A DNA stretch of 64,000 bases from Mariniflexile maritimum (GTDB taxonomy: Bacteria > Bacteroidota > Bacteroidia > Flavobacteriales > Flavobacteriaceae), in NCBI RefSeq assembly GCF_009746565.1, contig NZ_WRPN01000002.1:434001-498000 (forward strand), given 5' to 3'. A model generated the notes under the pieces. It worked only from the letters and a program-made list of their open reading frames with translations. It was not told the DNA's origin and did no database searches. Below, piece by piece: positions 7,712 through 16,993 of this stretch; positions within the stretch are counted from its first letter, which is position 1; every line of letters begins with the position of its first letter. Both the position numbers and the translations under genes were made by a program.

Positions 7712-8689
7712 ATGAAGACAATTCAATTTAGAGAAGCCATTTGTGAAGCGATGAGCGAGGAAATGCGCCGTGACGAAAGCGTTTACTTAATGGGCGAAGA
7801 AGTTGCCGAATATAATGGAGCCTACAAAGCATCGAAAGGGATGTTGGACGAATTTGGGCCAAAACGCGTTATCGATACACCTATTGCCGAACTTGGTTTT
7901 GCAGGTATCGCAGTTGGTTCGACCATGACAGGCAATAGACCCATAGTGGAGTATATGACCTTTAACTTTTCGTTGGTAGGAATTGATCAAATTATAAATA
8001 ACGCTGCCAAAATCAGGCAAATGTCTGGTGGCCAGTTTAAATGCCCCATTGTGTTTCGTGGGCCAACAGCCTCTGCGGGCCAATTGGGCGCTACCCATTC
8101 GCAGGCTTTTGAAAGTTGGTTTGCCAATACGCCAGGTTTAAAGGTAATCGTTCCTTCCAATCCGTATGACGCAAAAGGCCTATTAAAAGCGGCCATTCGC
8201 GATGACGACCCAGTTATTTTTATGGAAAGCGAGCAAATGTATGGCGATAAGGGCGAAGTGCCAGAAGGCGAATATATTTTGCCAATTGGGGTTGCCGATG
8301 TAAAGCGTGAAGGCACCGATGTAACCATTGTATCATTCGGAAAAATAATTAAGGAAGCCTACAAAGCAGCCGATGAATTGGCAAAAGAAGGTATCTCATG
8401 CGAAATTATCGATTTGCGCACCGTGCGCCCTCTGGACAAAGAAACGGTTTTAAAATCGGTTAAGAAAACCAACCGGTTGGTCGTTTTGGAAGAAGCATGG
8501 CCTTTTGGAAATGTTTCTACCGAAATTACCTATATCGTTCAATCGGAAGCATTCGACTATTTAGATGCGCCCATTATTAGAATCAATACGGCCGATACCC
8601 CCGCAGCGTATTCGCCAGTTTTAATGGAAGAATGGTTGCCAAACAGCGACGAGGTCGTTAAAGCAGTAAAAAAAGTAATGTATAAATAA
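7712..8689 (+). CDS. pdhB: Pyruvate dehydrogenase E1 component, beta subunit
   Basis: The E1 beta subunit of the pyruvate dehydrogenase complex works with E1 alpha and thiamine diphosphate to decarboxylate pyruvate. The protein is 325 residues, normal for the family. Seen are the N-terminal REAICEAMSEEMRRDESVYL, MGEEVAEYNGAYKASKGM, the conserved RVIDTPIAELGFAGIAVGS, FRGPTASAGQLGATHSQAFE, and LRTVRPLDKETVLKSVKKT in the C-terminal transketolase domain. The alpha subunit and E2 genes are not in the window. A hairpin terminator follows directly. An acetoin or 2-oxoacid dehydrogenase beta subunit would look similar, but the motif set fits pyruvate best. Confidence 0.93.
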   Translation: MKTIQFREAICEAMSEEMRRDESVYLMGEEVAEYNGAYKASKGMLDEFGPKRVIDTPIAELGFAGIAVGSTMTGNRPIVEYMTFNFSLVGIDQIINNAAKIRQMSGGQFKCPIVFRGPTASAGQLGATHSQAFESWFANTPGLKVIVPSNPYDAKGLLKAAIRDDDPVIFMESEQMYGDKGEVPEGEYILPIGVADVKREGTDVTIVSFGKIIKEAYKAADELAKEGISCEIIDLRTVRPLDKETVLKSVKKTNRLVVLEEAWPFGNVSTEITYIVQSEAFDYLDAPIIRINTADTPAAYSPVLMEEWLPNSDEVVKAVKKVMYK

Positions 8690-8711
8690 ATAAGTGTTTT
8701 TCACGTTATAT

Positions 8712-8747
8712 AAACTTCATTAGCATGATTGTTGATGAAGTTTTTTT
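8712..8747 (+). terminator. Terminator of pdhB
   Basis: The arms AAACTTCAT (8712-8720) and ATGAAGTTT (8735-8743) are followed by a T run. The next gene's ATG lies only 5 bp later, which helps fix that start at 8753. Confidence 0.75.
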
Positions 8748-8752
8748 GTATT

Positions 8753-11254
8753 ATGAACCCAAAACTACTCCTTGCCATCTTATTCTTCGGAATAACATCC
8801 ACATTCGCCCAAACCAAGGTAAGCGGTTATGTGTTTGATGAAGCTAACCAACCTATTTCCTTTGCCAACGTTATTTTTAAAGGCTCCACACAAGGCACCA
8901 TTACCGATGAGAACGGTAAGTTTTATATGGAATCCAACAACACCTGGACTGCTTTAAACATTTCGTTTTTGGGTTATGAAACCCTCGATGTTCCGTTAAC
9001 AAAAAAAGTAAATTACGATTTAAGGATAACTCTTAAAGAAGCTGCCGAACAGTTAAGCCAAGTGTTTATAGTTGCCGGAAAACAGCCCAAAAAAAACAAT
9101 CCTGCCATCGATTTATTGCGGAAAATATGGGAACACAAGCGCAAAAATGGCCTAAAACATTTCAAACAGTACGAATACGATAAATACGAGAAGGTAGAGT
9201 TTGACATGAATACCATTGATAGTGCGCTAATAAAAAGCAAACTGTTCCGGGGTATGGAATTTGTTTTCGACCAAGTTGATACTTCCAGCGTTACGGGCAA
9301 AACCTATCTGCCCATTTTTATCAACGAAGCCGTTTCAACCGTTTATGGCGACAATACAAATAATAAGAAAAAGGAAGTTTTAAAAGGAAATAAAAATTCG
9401 GGTTTCAGCGATAACCAAATCATCATCGATTTTGTGCACGACCTGTATTCCGATTTTAGTGTGTATGATAACTACCTAAAATTTTTCGATAAAAGTTTTG
9501 TGAGCCCACTCTCAAGAGCAGGCATTCAAACGTATAACTACGTGCTAAAGGATAGTTCTTTTATTGAAAACAAGTGGTGTTACAACATTATTTATTACCC
9601 ACGCCGAAAAAACGAACTCACCTTTAAAGGCGATTTTTGGGTAGCCGATACCACCTATGCCATCAAGAAAATAAACCTTCAAGCATCAAAAAGTGCCAAT
9701 ATCAACTGGGTAAAGGACATATATATTGAACAGGAATTTGAGGTGTTGAACGATTCCATTTTTTTGGTAAAACGCGATTATATGATGTCCGATTTCGCCC
9801 TAAACAAAAAGGAAACCTCTCGGGGCGTGTATGGCAAGCGTACCACCTTGTTCAATAATTATAAATTTGATATACAAAAGGACTCCAGATTTTATGAAAA
9901 GGATGTTTATAATTACAACCAAGATGTGTTTGATAGAGATGATGCTTTTTGGGAAGAGAACAGGTTTGAATCGTTAAATAAAGACGAAAAGGGCATCTAT
10001 AAAATGTTGGATACCTTAAAAACGGTAAAAAAATTTAAAAGACTTTATAATTTAGGAAGCATTTTGGCATCGGGTTATATAGAATTTAACCAGCTCCCTT
10101 TAGATTACGGGCCTATTTTTTCAACCTTTGGTTATAATGAAGTTGAAGGTGTTCGGTTGCGAACGGGCTTGCGCACCTATTTTGGTAAGAACGATTTATG
10201 GCGTTTAGAAGGGTTTTTGGCATACGGGCTTAAAGACGATAAATTCAAATACGGTGTTTCAGGAAAATGGCTATTGGACAAGAAAAGCCGACTTATCATA
10301 TCGGGTGGCAACCGGCGCGATGTTGAACAAATAGGCGCCAGTTTAACAACAAGTACCGATGTTTTGGGCAGAAGTTTGGCATCTTCATCTATTGTGGGAA
10401 CGGGCTCAAACGATAAGTTAACATCCATAAACTTAACAAGTTTTGCCATTGAAGCAGAGCCTTGGCGCAATGTGGTTATTAAACTTGGCGGCAATTATCG
10501 CACATTAGAATCGGCATCGCCCACCTTCAGCTTGGACTACAATACCGAAACAGGCGAGGAATCGGCTATAAACCAATACGAAAGCACACTGTCTTTATCG
10601 TTTTTTCCGAAACGGAAATTATCGGGCTTTGGTGTGGAACGCTTAGAGACCAATACAGATTATGCAAGTTTGTTCGCGCAAATAAGCCGCGGCGATAAAA
10701 CCCTATTCAATAGCGACTTCGATTACACCAAACTGCAATTTTCGTACCGCCAACCATGGCAAATTGGTGGTTTTGGCAGAACTTACACCACCATTGAGGC
10801 AGGAAAAACATTTGGCGAGGTACCGCTGGGGCTGTTAAGCGTAATACCTGGTAACCAATCGTATTTTTCCATTTACAATACGTTTTCGCAGTTGGATTAT
10901 TATGAATTCGTGTCCGATACCTATGCGTCTTTTCATATTGAGCATAATTTTAACGGCCGCTTATTTTCCAGAATCCCGTTTTTAAGAAAATTCAATCTTC
11001 GTGAAATCGTTGGGTTCCGCGGTGTTGTTGGTGAAATTTCAAATGAAAATGTGGCTTTAAGCACCACAAGCAATCCAAATACAATCTCTTTAAAAGCACC
11101 TACCAAACCTTATTTTGAATACGGCTTTGGCGTTGGTAACATCTTTAAGGTTTTTAGAATCGATTTCAACTTTAGAGGAAATTATTTGAATAAATTTGAA
11201 TATCCCGATGCCCGAAAGTTTGGGGTTACGGGCACATTTGGTTTTTATTTTTAA
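8753..11254 (+). CDS. DUF5686 outer-membrane protein with carboxypeptidase-like regulatory domain
   Basis: The start at 8753 gives MNPKLLLAILFFGITSTFAQ, a signal peptide; the earlier ATGs lie in the pdhB terminator. Residues about 22-105 form a CarboxypepD_reg-like beta-sandwich (GYVFDEANQPISFANVIF, then GTITDENGKFYM). The remaining 700 residues match the DUF5686 architecture: an alpha/beta part with YDKYEKVEFDMNTID and then amphipathic strands rich in aromatic residues ending in FGVTGTFGFYF, as expected of an outer-membrane beta-barrel. The function is unknown; members are often near TonB-dependent receptors. Here it stands alone between pdhB and ppa. It has no plug domain, so it is not a classic receptor. 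Confidence 0.85.
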   Translation: MNPKLLLAILFFGITSTFAQTKVSGYVFDEANQPISFANVIFKGSTQGTITDENGKFYMESNNTWTALNISFLGYETLDVPLTKKVNYDLRITLKEAAEQLSQVFIVAGKQPKKNNPAIDLLRKIWEHKRKNGLKHFKQYEYDKYEKVEFDMNTIDSALIKSKLFRGMEFVFDQVDTSSVTGKTYLPIFINEAVSTVYGDNTNNKKKEVLKGNKNSGFSDNQIIIDFVHDLYSDFSVYDNYLKFFDKSFVSPLSRAGIQTYNYVLKDSSFIENKWCYNIIYYPRRKNELTFKGDFWVADTTYAIKKINLQASKSANINWVKDIYIEQEFEVLNDSIFLVKRDYMMSDFALNKKETSRGVYGKRTTLFNNYKFDIQKDSRFYEKDVYNYNQDVFDRDDAFWEENRFESLNKDEKGIYKMLDTLKTVKKFKRLYNLGSILASGYIEFNQLPLDYGPIFSTFGYNEVEGVRLRTGLRTYFGKNDLWRLEGFLAYGLKDDKFKYGVSGKWLLDKKSRLIISGGNRRDVEQIGASLTTSTDVLGRSLASSSIVGTGSNDKLTSINLTSFAIEAEPWRNVVIKLGGNYRTLESASPTFSLDYNTETGEESAINQYESTLSLSFFPKRKLSGFGVERLETNTDYASLFAQISRGDKTLFNSDFDYTKLQFSYRQPWQIGGFGRTYTTIEAGKTFGEVPLGLLSVIPGNQSYFSIYNTFSQLDYYEFVSDTYASFHIEHNFNGRLFSRIPFLRKFNLREIVGFRGVVGEISNENVALSTTSNPNTISLKAPTKPYFEYGFGVGNIFKVFRIDFNFRGNYLNKFEYPDARKFGVTGTFGFYF

Positions 11255-11308
11255 TAGCTGTTTAGCAATGGGTTTTACTTTCAAATTAACCCCACAAAAC
11301 TTCACGTT

Positions 11309-11342
11309 TTGTTGTTAAATGCCGAATCGTTCTGTACATTTG
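11309..11342 (+). promoter_or_regulatory. Promoter of ppa (TTG ... TACATTTG)
   Basis: TTG at 11312-11314 (or 11309-11311) and TACATTTG at 11335-11342 are separated by 20 bp, within the 17-23 bp expected. The ATG follows 26 bp later. Confidence 0.65.
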
Positions 11343-11368
11343 CAGTCCTAAAAATTGAAAAAAATATC

Positions 11369-11896
11369 ATGAGCGAAAAAAAAATAGTAACATTTGATGT
11401 GCTAATTGAAATACCAAAAGGAAGCCGAAACAAGTACGAATATGATTTTACGTTACATAAAATCCGTTTCGACCGCATGTTGTTTTCATCCATGATGTAT
11501 CCGGGCGATTATGGCTTTATCCCAGAAACATTGGCCTTGGACCAAGACCCGCTAGACGTGTTGGTTTTAGGGCACCAGCCAACCTATCCCATGGTGGTTA
11601 TGGAAGTAAGGCCTATTGGGGTGTTTTACATGACCGATGAAAAAGGACCCGACGAGAAAATTATTTGCGTGCCAGTTTCAGACCCTATTTGGAGCAATAA
11701 AGATGATATTAGCGACCTAAACCCTCACAGGCTAAAGGAAATTGAACACTTTTTTCAGGTATATAAAGATTTGGAAAAGAAAAAAGTGGATACCGGCGGA
11801 TGGGGCAATGCAGAAGCGGCCATTGCCATATATCATGAATGTGTAAAACGTTATGAAGAAAGCGACCACAAGAAAAAAAGAACCTTCACCATATAA
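11369..11896 (+). CDS. ppa: Inorganic pyrophosphatase (soluble, family I)
   Basis: This cytoplasmic enzyme hydrolyses pyrophosphate to phosphate with Mg2+. The start at 11369 gives MSEKKIVTFDVLIEIPKGSR; the longer frame upstream would overlap the promoter. Seen are EIPKGSRNKYEYD, MMYPGDYGFIPETLALD, and the signature DQDPLDVLVLG carrying metal-binding aspartates, then PIGVFYMTDEKGPDEKI. It has 175 residues, the bacterial family I size. The membrane pyrophosphatase gene follows after a terminator, so the two enzymes that use pyrophosphate are neighbours but separately transcribed. Confidence 0.96.
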   Translation: MSEKKIVTFDVLIEIPKGSRNKYEYDFTLHKIRFDRMLFSSMMYPGDYGFIPETLALDQDPLDVLVLGHQPTYPMVVMEVRPIGVFYMTDEKGPDEKIICVPVSDPIWSNKDDISDLNPHRLKEIEHFFQVYKDLEKKKVDTGGWGNAEAAIAIYHECVKRYEESDHKKKRTFTI

Positions 11897-11929
11897 TTGT
11901 TGAATTCTTAATTTTTATAAAAAAAAATG

Positions 11930-11959
11930 AACCATCTTTAACTAAAGGTGGTTTTTTTT
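11930..11959 (+). terminator. Terminator of ppa
   Basis: AACCATCTTT pairs with AAAGGTGGTT (one G-T pair) and is followed by a run of eight T residues. Confidence 0.8.
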
Positions 11960-12025
11960 ATCACTTATATTTTACTATTTTTAGCCCCACTTAAAAAAAG
12001 ATTAATTTAAACTAACTTAACTAAT

Positions 12026-14428
12026 ATGGAATTAATAGTGAAATTATTGCCACTTTTCGGTGTTTTAGGATTGGCATTTGTATTTTTTAAAAGTGCTTGG
12101 GTAGCAAAGCAAGAGCAAGGAAGTGAGAAAATGATTCGGATTGCCAAAAGTATTGCCGATGGTGCCATGTCATTCCTTAAAGCTGAATATAAAATTTTAG
12201 CGGTTTTTGTAGTGGCGGTGGCAGTTTTGTTATTTTTTAAAGGACATAGTGAATTTCAGCAATTAGACCCACAAACAAATATGCCAATATCCCATTGGAT
12301 GGTCGCTGTTTCTTTTATAGTTGGGGCTATTTGTTCTGCTTTAGCTGGTTTTATTGGCATGAAAGTAGCAACTAAGGCCAATGTGCGAACCACACAAGCC
12401 GCGAGAACGTCGTTAGGGAAAGCCTTGGAAGTGGCGTTTGCCGGTGGTGCCGTAATGGGCTTGGGGGTTGTTGGACTTGGTGTATTGGGCTTAAGTGGCC
12501 TTTTTGCAATCTATCAACAAATTTGGCCCGGTGAAGCTAATTTGGTCATGGTATTAAATGTCCTTTCTGGATTTTCTTTAGGAGCGTCCTCCATTGCCTT
12601 ATTTGCACGTGTTGGTGGCGGTATATATACAAAAGCAGCCGATGTGGGTGCCGATTTAGTAGGTAAAGTTGAAGCAGGTATTCCTGAAGATCATCCCTTA
12701 AATCCTGCAACTATTGCAGATAACGTGGGTGATAACGTGGGCGATGTTGCTGGTATGGGTGCCGATTTATTTGAATCGTACGTTGGATCCATTATAGGAA
12801 CCATGGTTTTAGGTGCCATCATCATTACCCCAGGGTTTGGCGGTATGGGTGCTGTTTATTTACCTTTGGTATTGGCAGCTGTTGGAATCATCATGTCTAT
12901 TATTGGGACATTTTTTGTGAAAGTAAAAGATGGTGGAAACCCACAATCGGCATTAAATATTGGCGAATTTGGTTCAGCAGGATTAATGGTGCTGGCTTCC
13001 TATTTTATTATTCAAGAAATGCTTCCTGCTACATGGGATTTTGAAGGCGTTGTTTATACTTCAATGGGTGTGTTTTGGGCTACAATAGCTGGTTTGGTAG
13101 CTGGTTTGGCAGTGGGCAAAATAACCGAATATTATACAGGAACAGGAAAAAAACCAGTAAACTCCATTGTAAGACAGTCGGAAACGGGTGCTGCTACCAA
13201 TATTATCGCCGGTTTGGGTATCGGGATGATGTCCACCATGATTCCTATTTTGTTGATTGCTGCAGCTATCTTGGTGTCGCACCATTTTGCTGGCTTATAT
13301 GGTATAGCCATAGCAGCAGTGGGCATGTTGGCAAATACAGGTATTCAATTGGCGGTTGATGCTTATGGGCCCATTTCTGATAATGCGGGTGGTATTGCTG
13401 AAATGGCCGAATTGCCCAAAGAAGTGCGCCAACGTACCGATAAATTAGATGCTGTTGGAAACACTACGGCCGCTATTGGTAAAGGTTTTGCAATTGCTTC
13501 TGCGGCATTAACGGCATTAGCTTTGTTTGCTGCGTTTATGCATACGGCAAATGTAAAGGCCATTGATGTTTCTAAACCCGATATTATGGCAGGTTTGTTA
13601 GTGGGCGGCATGTTGCCGTTTGTGTTTTCAGCCCTGTCAATGAACGCTGTTGGTCGTGCTGCAATGGCGATGATTGAAGAAGTACGTCGCCAGTTTAGGG
13701 ATATTCCGCAGTTAAAAGCAGCCCTAACGGTGATGCGTAAATATGATTCTGATATGAGCAAGGCAACTCCTGAAGACCGTGCCATTTTTGATGCTGCTGA
13801 TGGCTACGCTGAATATGAAAAATGTGTTGCCATATCAACAAAAGCATCTATTAAAGAAATGGTCTTGCCCGGGTTGTTGGCCATTTTGGTACCTGTGGCC
13901 GTTGGTTTTATTGGTGGTGCCGAAATGTTAGGTGGTTTGCTGGCGGGCGTTACAACCTGCGGTGTGTTGATGGCGATTTTCCAATCGAATGCTGGCGGTG
14001 CTTGGGACAATGCGAAAAAAACCATTGAAGAGCAAGGTAAAAAAGGAACCGATGCGCACAAAGCTGCCGTTGTTGGCGATACCGTAGGCGATCCGTTTAA
14101 AGATACTTCTGGCCCTTCATTGAATATTTTATTAAAATTAATGAGTGTGGTTGCTTTGGTAATAGCGCCAAGTATTGCCTTGACCTCTGAAGTGGTTACG
14201 GCCTATGTTTCCGATCAAGCGACCGAAAAAGTTGAGGTTACAAAAGACGTTAAAGTAACGATGCACACCAATGAGGATGGTAGTGTAAAAGCTGTTGTAA
14301 CCACCATAGTTGAAGAAAACGGCATTACATCAACTACTTACGAAACGTTTCAAGGTGATGAGGCCGAAGTGAAAGCCAAGGTAGCTACCATGGGCACTTT
14401 AGAAAAAGAAGCTTCTGTTGTTAATTAG
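12026..14428 (+). CDS. hppA: Membrane-bound ion-pumping pyrophosphatase
   Basis: This is an integral membrane pyrophosphatase that couples pyrophosphate hydrolysis to export of Na+ or H+. It has about 16 membrane helices. Catalytic motifs are [19 protein letters not shown] near residue 206, [20 protein letters not shown], and near the C-terminus [14 protein letters not shown] and [16 protein letters not shown]. The motif [13 protein letters not shown] has Ala where K+-independent enzymes have Lys, so the K+-dependent class is expected. The ion pumped cannot be told from this alone. The protein is 800 residues and has a hydrophilic C-terminal tail of roughly 75 residues after the last helix, beginning [20 protein letters not shown], which most family members lack. 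Confidence 0.95.
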   Translation: MELIVKLLPLFGVLGLAFVFFKSAWVAKQEQGSEKMIRIAKSIADGAMSFLKAEYKILAVFVVAVAVLLFFKGHSEFQQLDPQTNMPISHWMVAVSFIVGAICSALAGFIGMKVATKANVRTTQAARTSLGKALEVAFAGGAVMGLGVVGLGVLGLSGLFAIYQQIWPGEANLVMVLNVLSGFSLGASSIALFARVGGGIYTKAADVGADLVGKVEAGIPEDHPLNPATIADNVGDNVGDVAGMGADLFESYVGSIIGTMVLGAIIITPGFGGMGAVYLPLVLAAVGIIMSIIGTFFVKVKDGGNPQSALNIGEFGSAGLMVLASYFIIQEMLPATWDFEGVVYTSMGVFWATIAGLVAGLAVGKITEYYTGTGKKPVNSIVRQSETGAATNIIAGLGIGMMSTMIPILLIAAAILVSHHFAGLYGIAIAAVGMLANTGIQLAVDAYGPISDNAGGIAEMAELPKEVRQRTDKLDAVGNTTAAIGKGFAIASAALTALALFAAFMHTANVKAIDVSKPDIMAGLLVGGMLPFVFSALSMNAVGRAAMAMIEEVRRQFRDIPQLKAALTVMRKYDSDMSKATPEDRAIFDAADGYAEYEKCVAISTKASIKEMVLPGLLAILVPVAVGFIGGAEMLGGLLAGVTTCGVLMAIFQSNAGGAWDNAKKTIEEQGKKGTDAHKAAVVGDTVGDPFKDTSGPSLNILLKLMSVVALVIAPSIALTSEVVTAYVSDQATEKVEVTKDVKVTMHTNEDGSVKAVVTTIVEENGITSTTYETFQGDEAEVKAKVATMGTLEKEASVVN

Positions 14429-14448
14429 ATATATAACTTTTATAGAAC

Positions 14449-14480
14449 AAAAAACCACGCCGTTAAAAGCGTGGTTTTTT
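14449..14480. terminator. Bidirectional terminator after hppA
   Basis: AAAAACCACGC pairs with GCGTGGTTTTT around an 8-nt loop, with A and T runs on either side. It serves hppA and probably the convergent kinase gene. Confidence 0.8.
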
Positions 14481-14513
14481 ATTTTGTAATTTAGGTATAG
14501 AAGCAATGGGGAA

Positions 14514-15128
14514 TCAAAACAACCCGTTAATCTCCGCATCAATGGTATTGATAACAAACCCCAAATCTTCGGGGTTGTCAACAAAGTCCAGTTTATCAAC
14601 ATCAATAATTAATAGTTTCCCTTTATTGTAGCCATGTATCCAGGCCTCGTAGCGTTCGTTCAAACGGCTTAAATAATCAATGCTTATCGAATTTTCGTAA
14701 TCGCGACCCCGTTTGTGAATTTGAGCTACTAAATTGGGTATGGTGCTTCGTAAATAAATCAATACATCTGGGCCTTGAACCAGCGATTCCATTAAGTCGA
14801 AAAGCGATTTGTAATTTTCATAATCCCTATTGGTCATCAAACCCATGGCATGCAAATTGGGTGCAAAAATATGGGCATCTTCATAAATAGTGCGGTCTTG
14901 AATAATGTCTTTTCCGCTTTCGCGAATTTGCAAAACCTGCCTAAACCTACTATTTAAAAAGTAAACCTGTAGGTTGAAGCTCCAACGTTCCATTTGATTG
15001 TAAAAATCGTCTAAATACGGATTGTCCACCACATCTTCAAGTTGTGGCTCCCATTTGTAATGTTTTGCAAGAAGTTTTGTGAGTGTTGTTTTTCCTGCGC
15101 CAATATTTCCGGCAATAGCAATGTGCAT
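14514..15128 (-). CDS. Deoxynucleoside kinase
   Basis: The protein phosphorylates deoxynucleosides with ATP, a salvage step. The first residues MHIAIAGNIGAGKTTLTKLL carry the P-loop. Next come VVDNPYLDDFY, the YFLNSRFRQVLQI helix, the DRTIYEDAHIFA motif corresponding to the DRS-type active-site segment, and the lid region HKRGRDYENSISIDYL. At 204 residues it is typical of the dNK/dAK/dGK family. The exact base preference cannot be read with certainty. The gene starts 3 bp after the stop of the upstream signal-peptide protein, so the two are co-transcribed. Together with the nucleoside transporter and ThyA it supports a nucleotide supply theme. Confidence 0.9.
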   Translation of the reverse strand: MHIAIAGNIGAGKTTLTKLLAKHYKWEPQLEDVVDNPYLDDFYNQMERWSFNLQVYFLNSRFRQVLQIRESGKDIIQDRTIYEDAHIFAPNLHAMGLMTNRDYENYKSLFDLMESLVQGPDVLIYLRSTIPNLVAQIHKRGRDYENSISIDYLSRLNERYEAWIHGYNKGKLLIIDVDKLDFVDNPEDLGFVINTIDAEINGLF

Positions 15129-15131
15129 GGT

Positions 15132-15923
15132 TTAGTCGATTTTTAATTGGTATTCAAATAGTGTTTTAAGGTTGTAAATATACAAGGTTTCGTTGGTTGC
15201 AAAAAAACCATTTATTAACAAATTGGGCAAAGCAATGGGTATGGGGTTTTCGGTTTCTTTTTTTAAATAGAAAAGAGCCTTGTTTTTTTTAAGCACCAAA
15301 TCTTCATCTTTTAGTGCCATAGCAGTAAAGCCTTCGTTTTTGGCCTTGTTTAAAAGATTTCCAAAATAGTCATATTTGTAAATAAAGGCTTCGGTTAATA
15401 GCCAGCAATAATTATAATTGCTTTTCATAGCCAAAACAGGATGCTTTATGGGCAATGTTTTGGCGCGCGTGGTGTTGGTTTTGTAATCGAAAAGCTCCAA
15501 TTGTTGGGTGTTCTCGTTAAAAACCCATAACGTATTGTCCGAGCCCGTTGTAACATGCGATATATTTTTATAATCGGCGAGTGAATTAAAGTCTATTTTG
15601 AATATTTCGGCCAACCGATTGTCCAAAACGACAACCGTATTAAAATCTTTGTAAAACATATTGATTTTTAAAGGGTTAAAAGTGTTAACGGACGTAATGT
15701 TGCCCAATTGAAAATTGTTATACCCAAGGTCATTCTCTTTTGGTTCATCTTCGTTATGTTTCAAAAGCACATTGTTTAAAATGTAAAACGTCGTGTTAAA
15801 ATTGGTAACGTCCACAACGGCATCTGCTTGAAACGCGGTTTTGTTTATCAAAGTGGCCTCAATTTGTTCTTGTGAATAAACTGAAAACCAACAAACTATA
15901 AGTATGTAAATTGCATTTTTCAT
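15132..15923 (-). CDS. Exported hypothetical protein, propeller-like
   Basis: This 263-residue protein begins MKNAIYILIVCWFSVYSQ, a signal peptide. The rest is a string of short beta-strand segments in repeats of roughly 40 residues (for example NTLWVFNENTQQLELFDYKT and TEAFIYKYDYFGNLLNKA), suggesting a small beta-propeller, but no named family could be assigned. No lipobox is present, so it is probably periplasmic. It is the first gene of a two-gene unit with the deoxynucleoside kinase, separated by only 3 bp. The link between an exported propeller and a cytoplasmic kinase is not explained by the sequence. Confidence 0.7.
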   Translation of the reverse strand: MKNAIYILIVCWFSVYSQEQIEATLINKTAFQADAVVDVTNFNTTFYILNNVLLKHNEDEPKENDLGYNNFQLGNITSVNTFNPLKINMFYKDFNTVVVLDNRLAEIFKIDFNSLADYKNISHVTTGSDNTLWVFNENTQQLELFDYKTNTTRAKTLPIKHPVLAMKSNYNYCWLLTEAFIYKYDYFGNLLNKAKNEGFTAMALKDEDLVLKKNKALFYLKKETENPIPIALPNLLINGFFATNETLYIYNLKTLFEYQLKID

Positions 15924-16141
15924 TGTAAAGCGAAAAATACAAAAACCAAATTAGTTACAAATCGGAAAATGATTTTAAATTTTGAAGCAGTTTCAAAAAT
16001 TCATGAAGGCTGCCCAAATTAAAAATCAATCTGCCAATTTTTAAGAACACTTTAACATTTTGCTTGCTAAACTAAATGCGATTTTTTAAGTCTAAGTCAT
16101 TTAATGTTATATTTTTAGATTTCAATTTTAAGCCCGTATTT

Positions 16142-16984
16142 ATGAAACCCAATTTAATTAAAACCACCACCTTCTGTTTATCATTTTTGGTCTCTGTTTT
16201 TGCTTTTGCCCAAAAAGATTTTCAGGGGAAAGCCTACTACGAATCTAAAACCTCAATGGATATGAGCAATTTTGGGCGCAGTGGTATGAGTGAAGACCAA
16301 AAGAAGCAAATTGCAGAACGTATGAAAAGCATGTTGGAAAAAACATATATCTTAACCTTCAACCAATCGGAATCTCTTTATAAAGAAGAAGAAAAACTAG
16401 ATGCCCCAGGGGCAGGAGGCGGACGTTTTGGTGCCATGATGGGCAATTTTACGGGTGGCCCTCAATATAAAAACGTAAAAAATCAAATGCTGTTGCAAGA
16501 ACAGGAACTTTTTGGGAAACAGTTTTTAATTAAAGATTCGCTACCAAAACTTGATTGGCAAATGGCAGGCGAAACCAAACAAATTGGGCAATACACCTGC
16601 TTTAAGGCAACCTTGACCAAAACTGTTGATGCAGCCCCTTTTGGAAATTTTGGAAGGCCACCTGCAGACAACGAAAATGAGGCAACACTCACCAAAGAAA
16701 TCCAAATAGTGGCTTGGTACACCATGCAAATCCCGGTTAGTCAAGGACCCGATGTGTATTGGGGGCTTCCCGGTTTAATTTTAGAAGTATCTGCCGATAG
16801 AACCACCATCCTATGTTCTAAAATAGTTTTGAATCCCGAGGAAAAGGATGCTATAAAAGTGCCTTCAAAAGGCAAGGAAATTACCAAAGAAGCATACAGC
16901 GTACTTCAAAAAAAGAAAATTGAGGAAATGCGCGAAAATTTCCGAAGTAGCCGTGGTGGTAATGGTGGCCCTGGCAGGAACTAA
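16142..16984 (+). CDS. GLPGLI family exported protein
   Basis: The start at 16142 gives MKPNLIKTTTFCLSFLVSVF and a cut site after AFAQ, a signal peptide; the longer frame has an unlikely 22-residue prefix. The eponymous motif is seen as YWGLPGLILEVSADR near residue 206, preceded by the typical IVAWYTMQIPVSQGPDVYWG. The C-terminus is rich in Gly, Arg and Asn. GLPGLI proteins are a Bacteroidota family of unknown function, usually paired with a TonB-dependent receptor-like gene, as here: the next gene starts within 10 bp. An envelope role with that partner is inferred. Confidence 0.9.
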   Translation: MKPNLIKTTTFCLSFLVSVFAFAQKDFQGKAYYESKTSMDMSNFGRSGMSEDQKKQIAERMKSMLEKTYILTFNQSESLYKEEEKLDAPGAGGGRFGAMMGNFTGGPQYKNVKNQMLLQEQELFGKQFLIKDSLPKLDWQMAGETKQIGQYTCFKATLTKTVDAAPFGNFGRPPADNENEATLTKEIQIVAWYTMQIPVSQGPDVYWGLPGLILEVSADRTTILCSKIVLNPEEKDAIKVPSKGKEITKEAYSVLQKKKIEEMRENFRSSRGGNGGPGRN

Positions 16985-16993
16985 TTGTTTGTT

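Noticed and set aside
13061-13785. Several long open frames on both strands overlapping hppA
   Set aside because: They are shadows of a G+C-biased membrane protein gene, with no family features and no room for independent genes.
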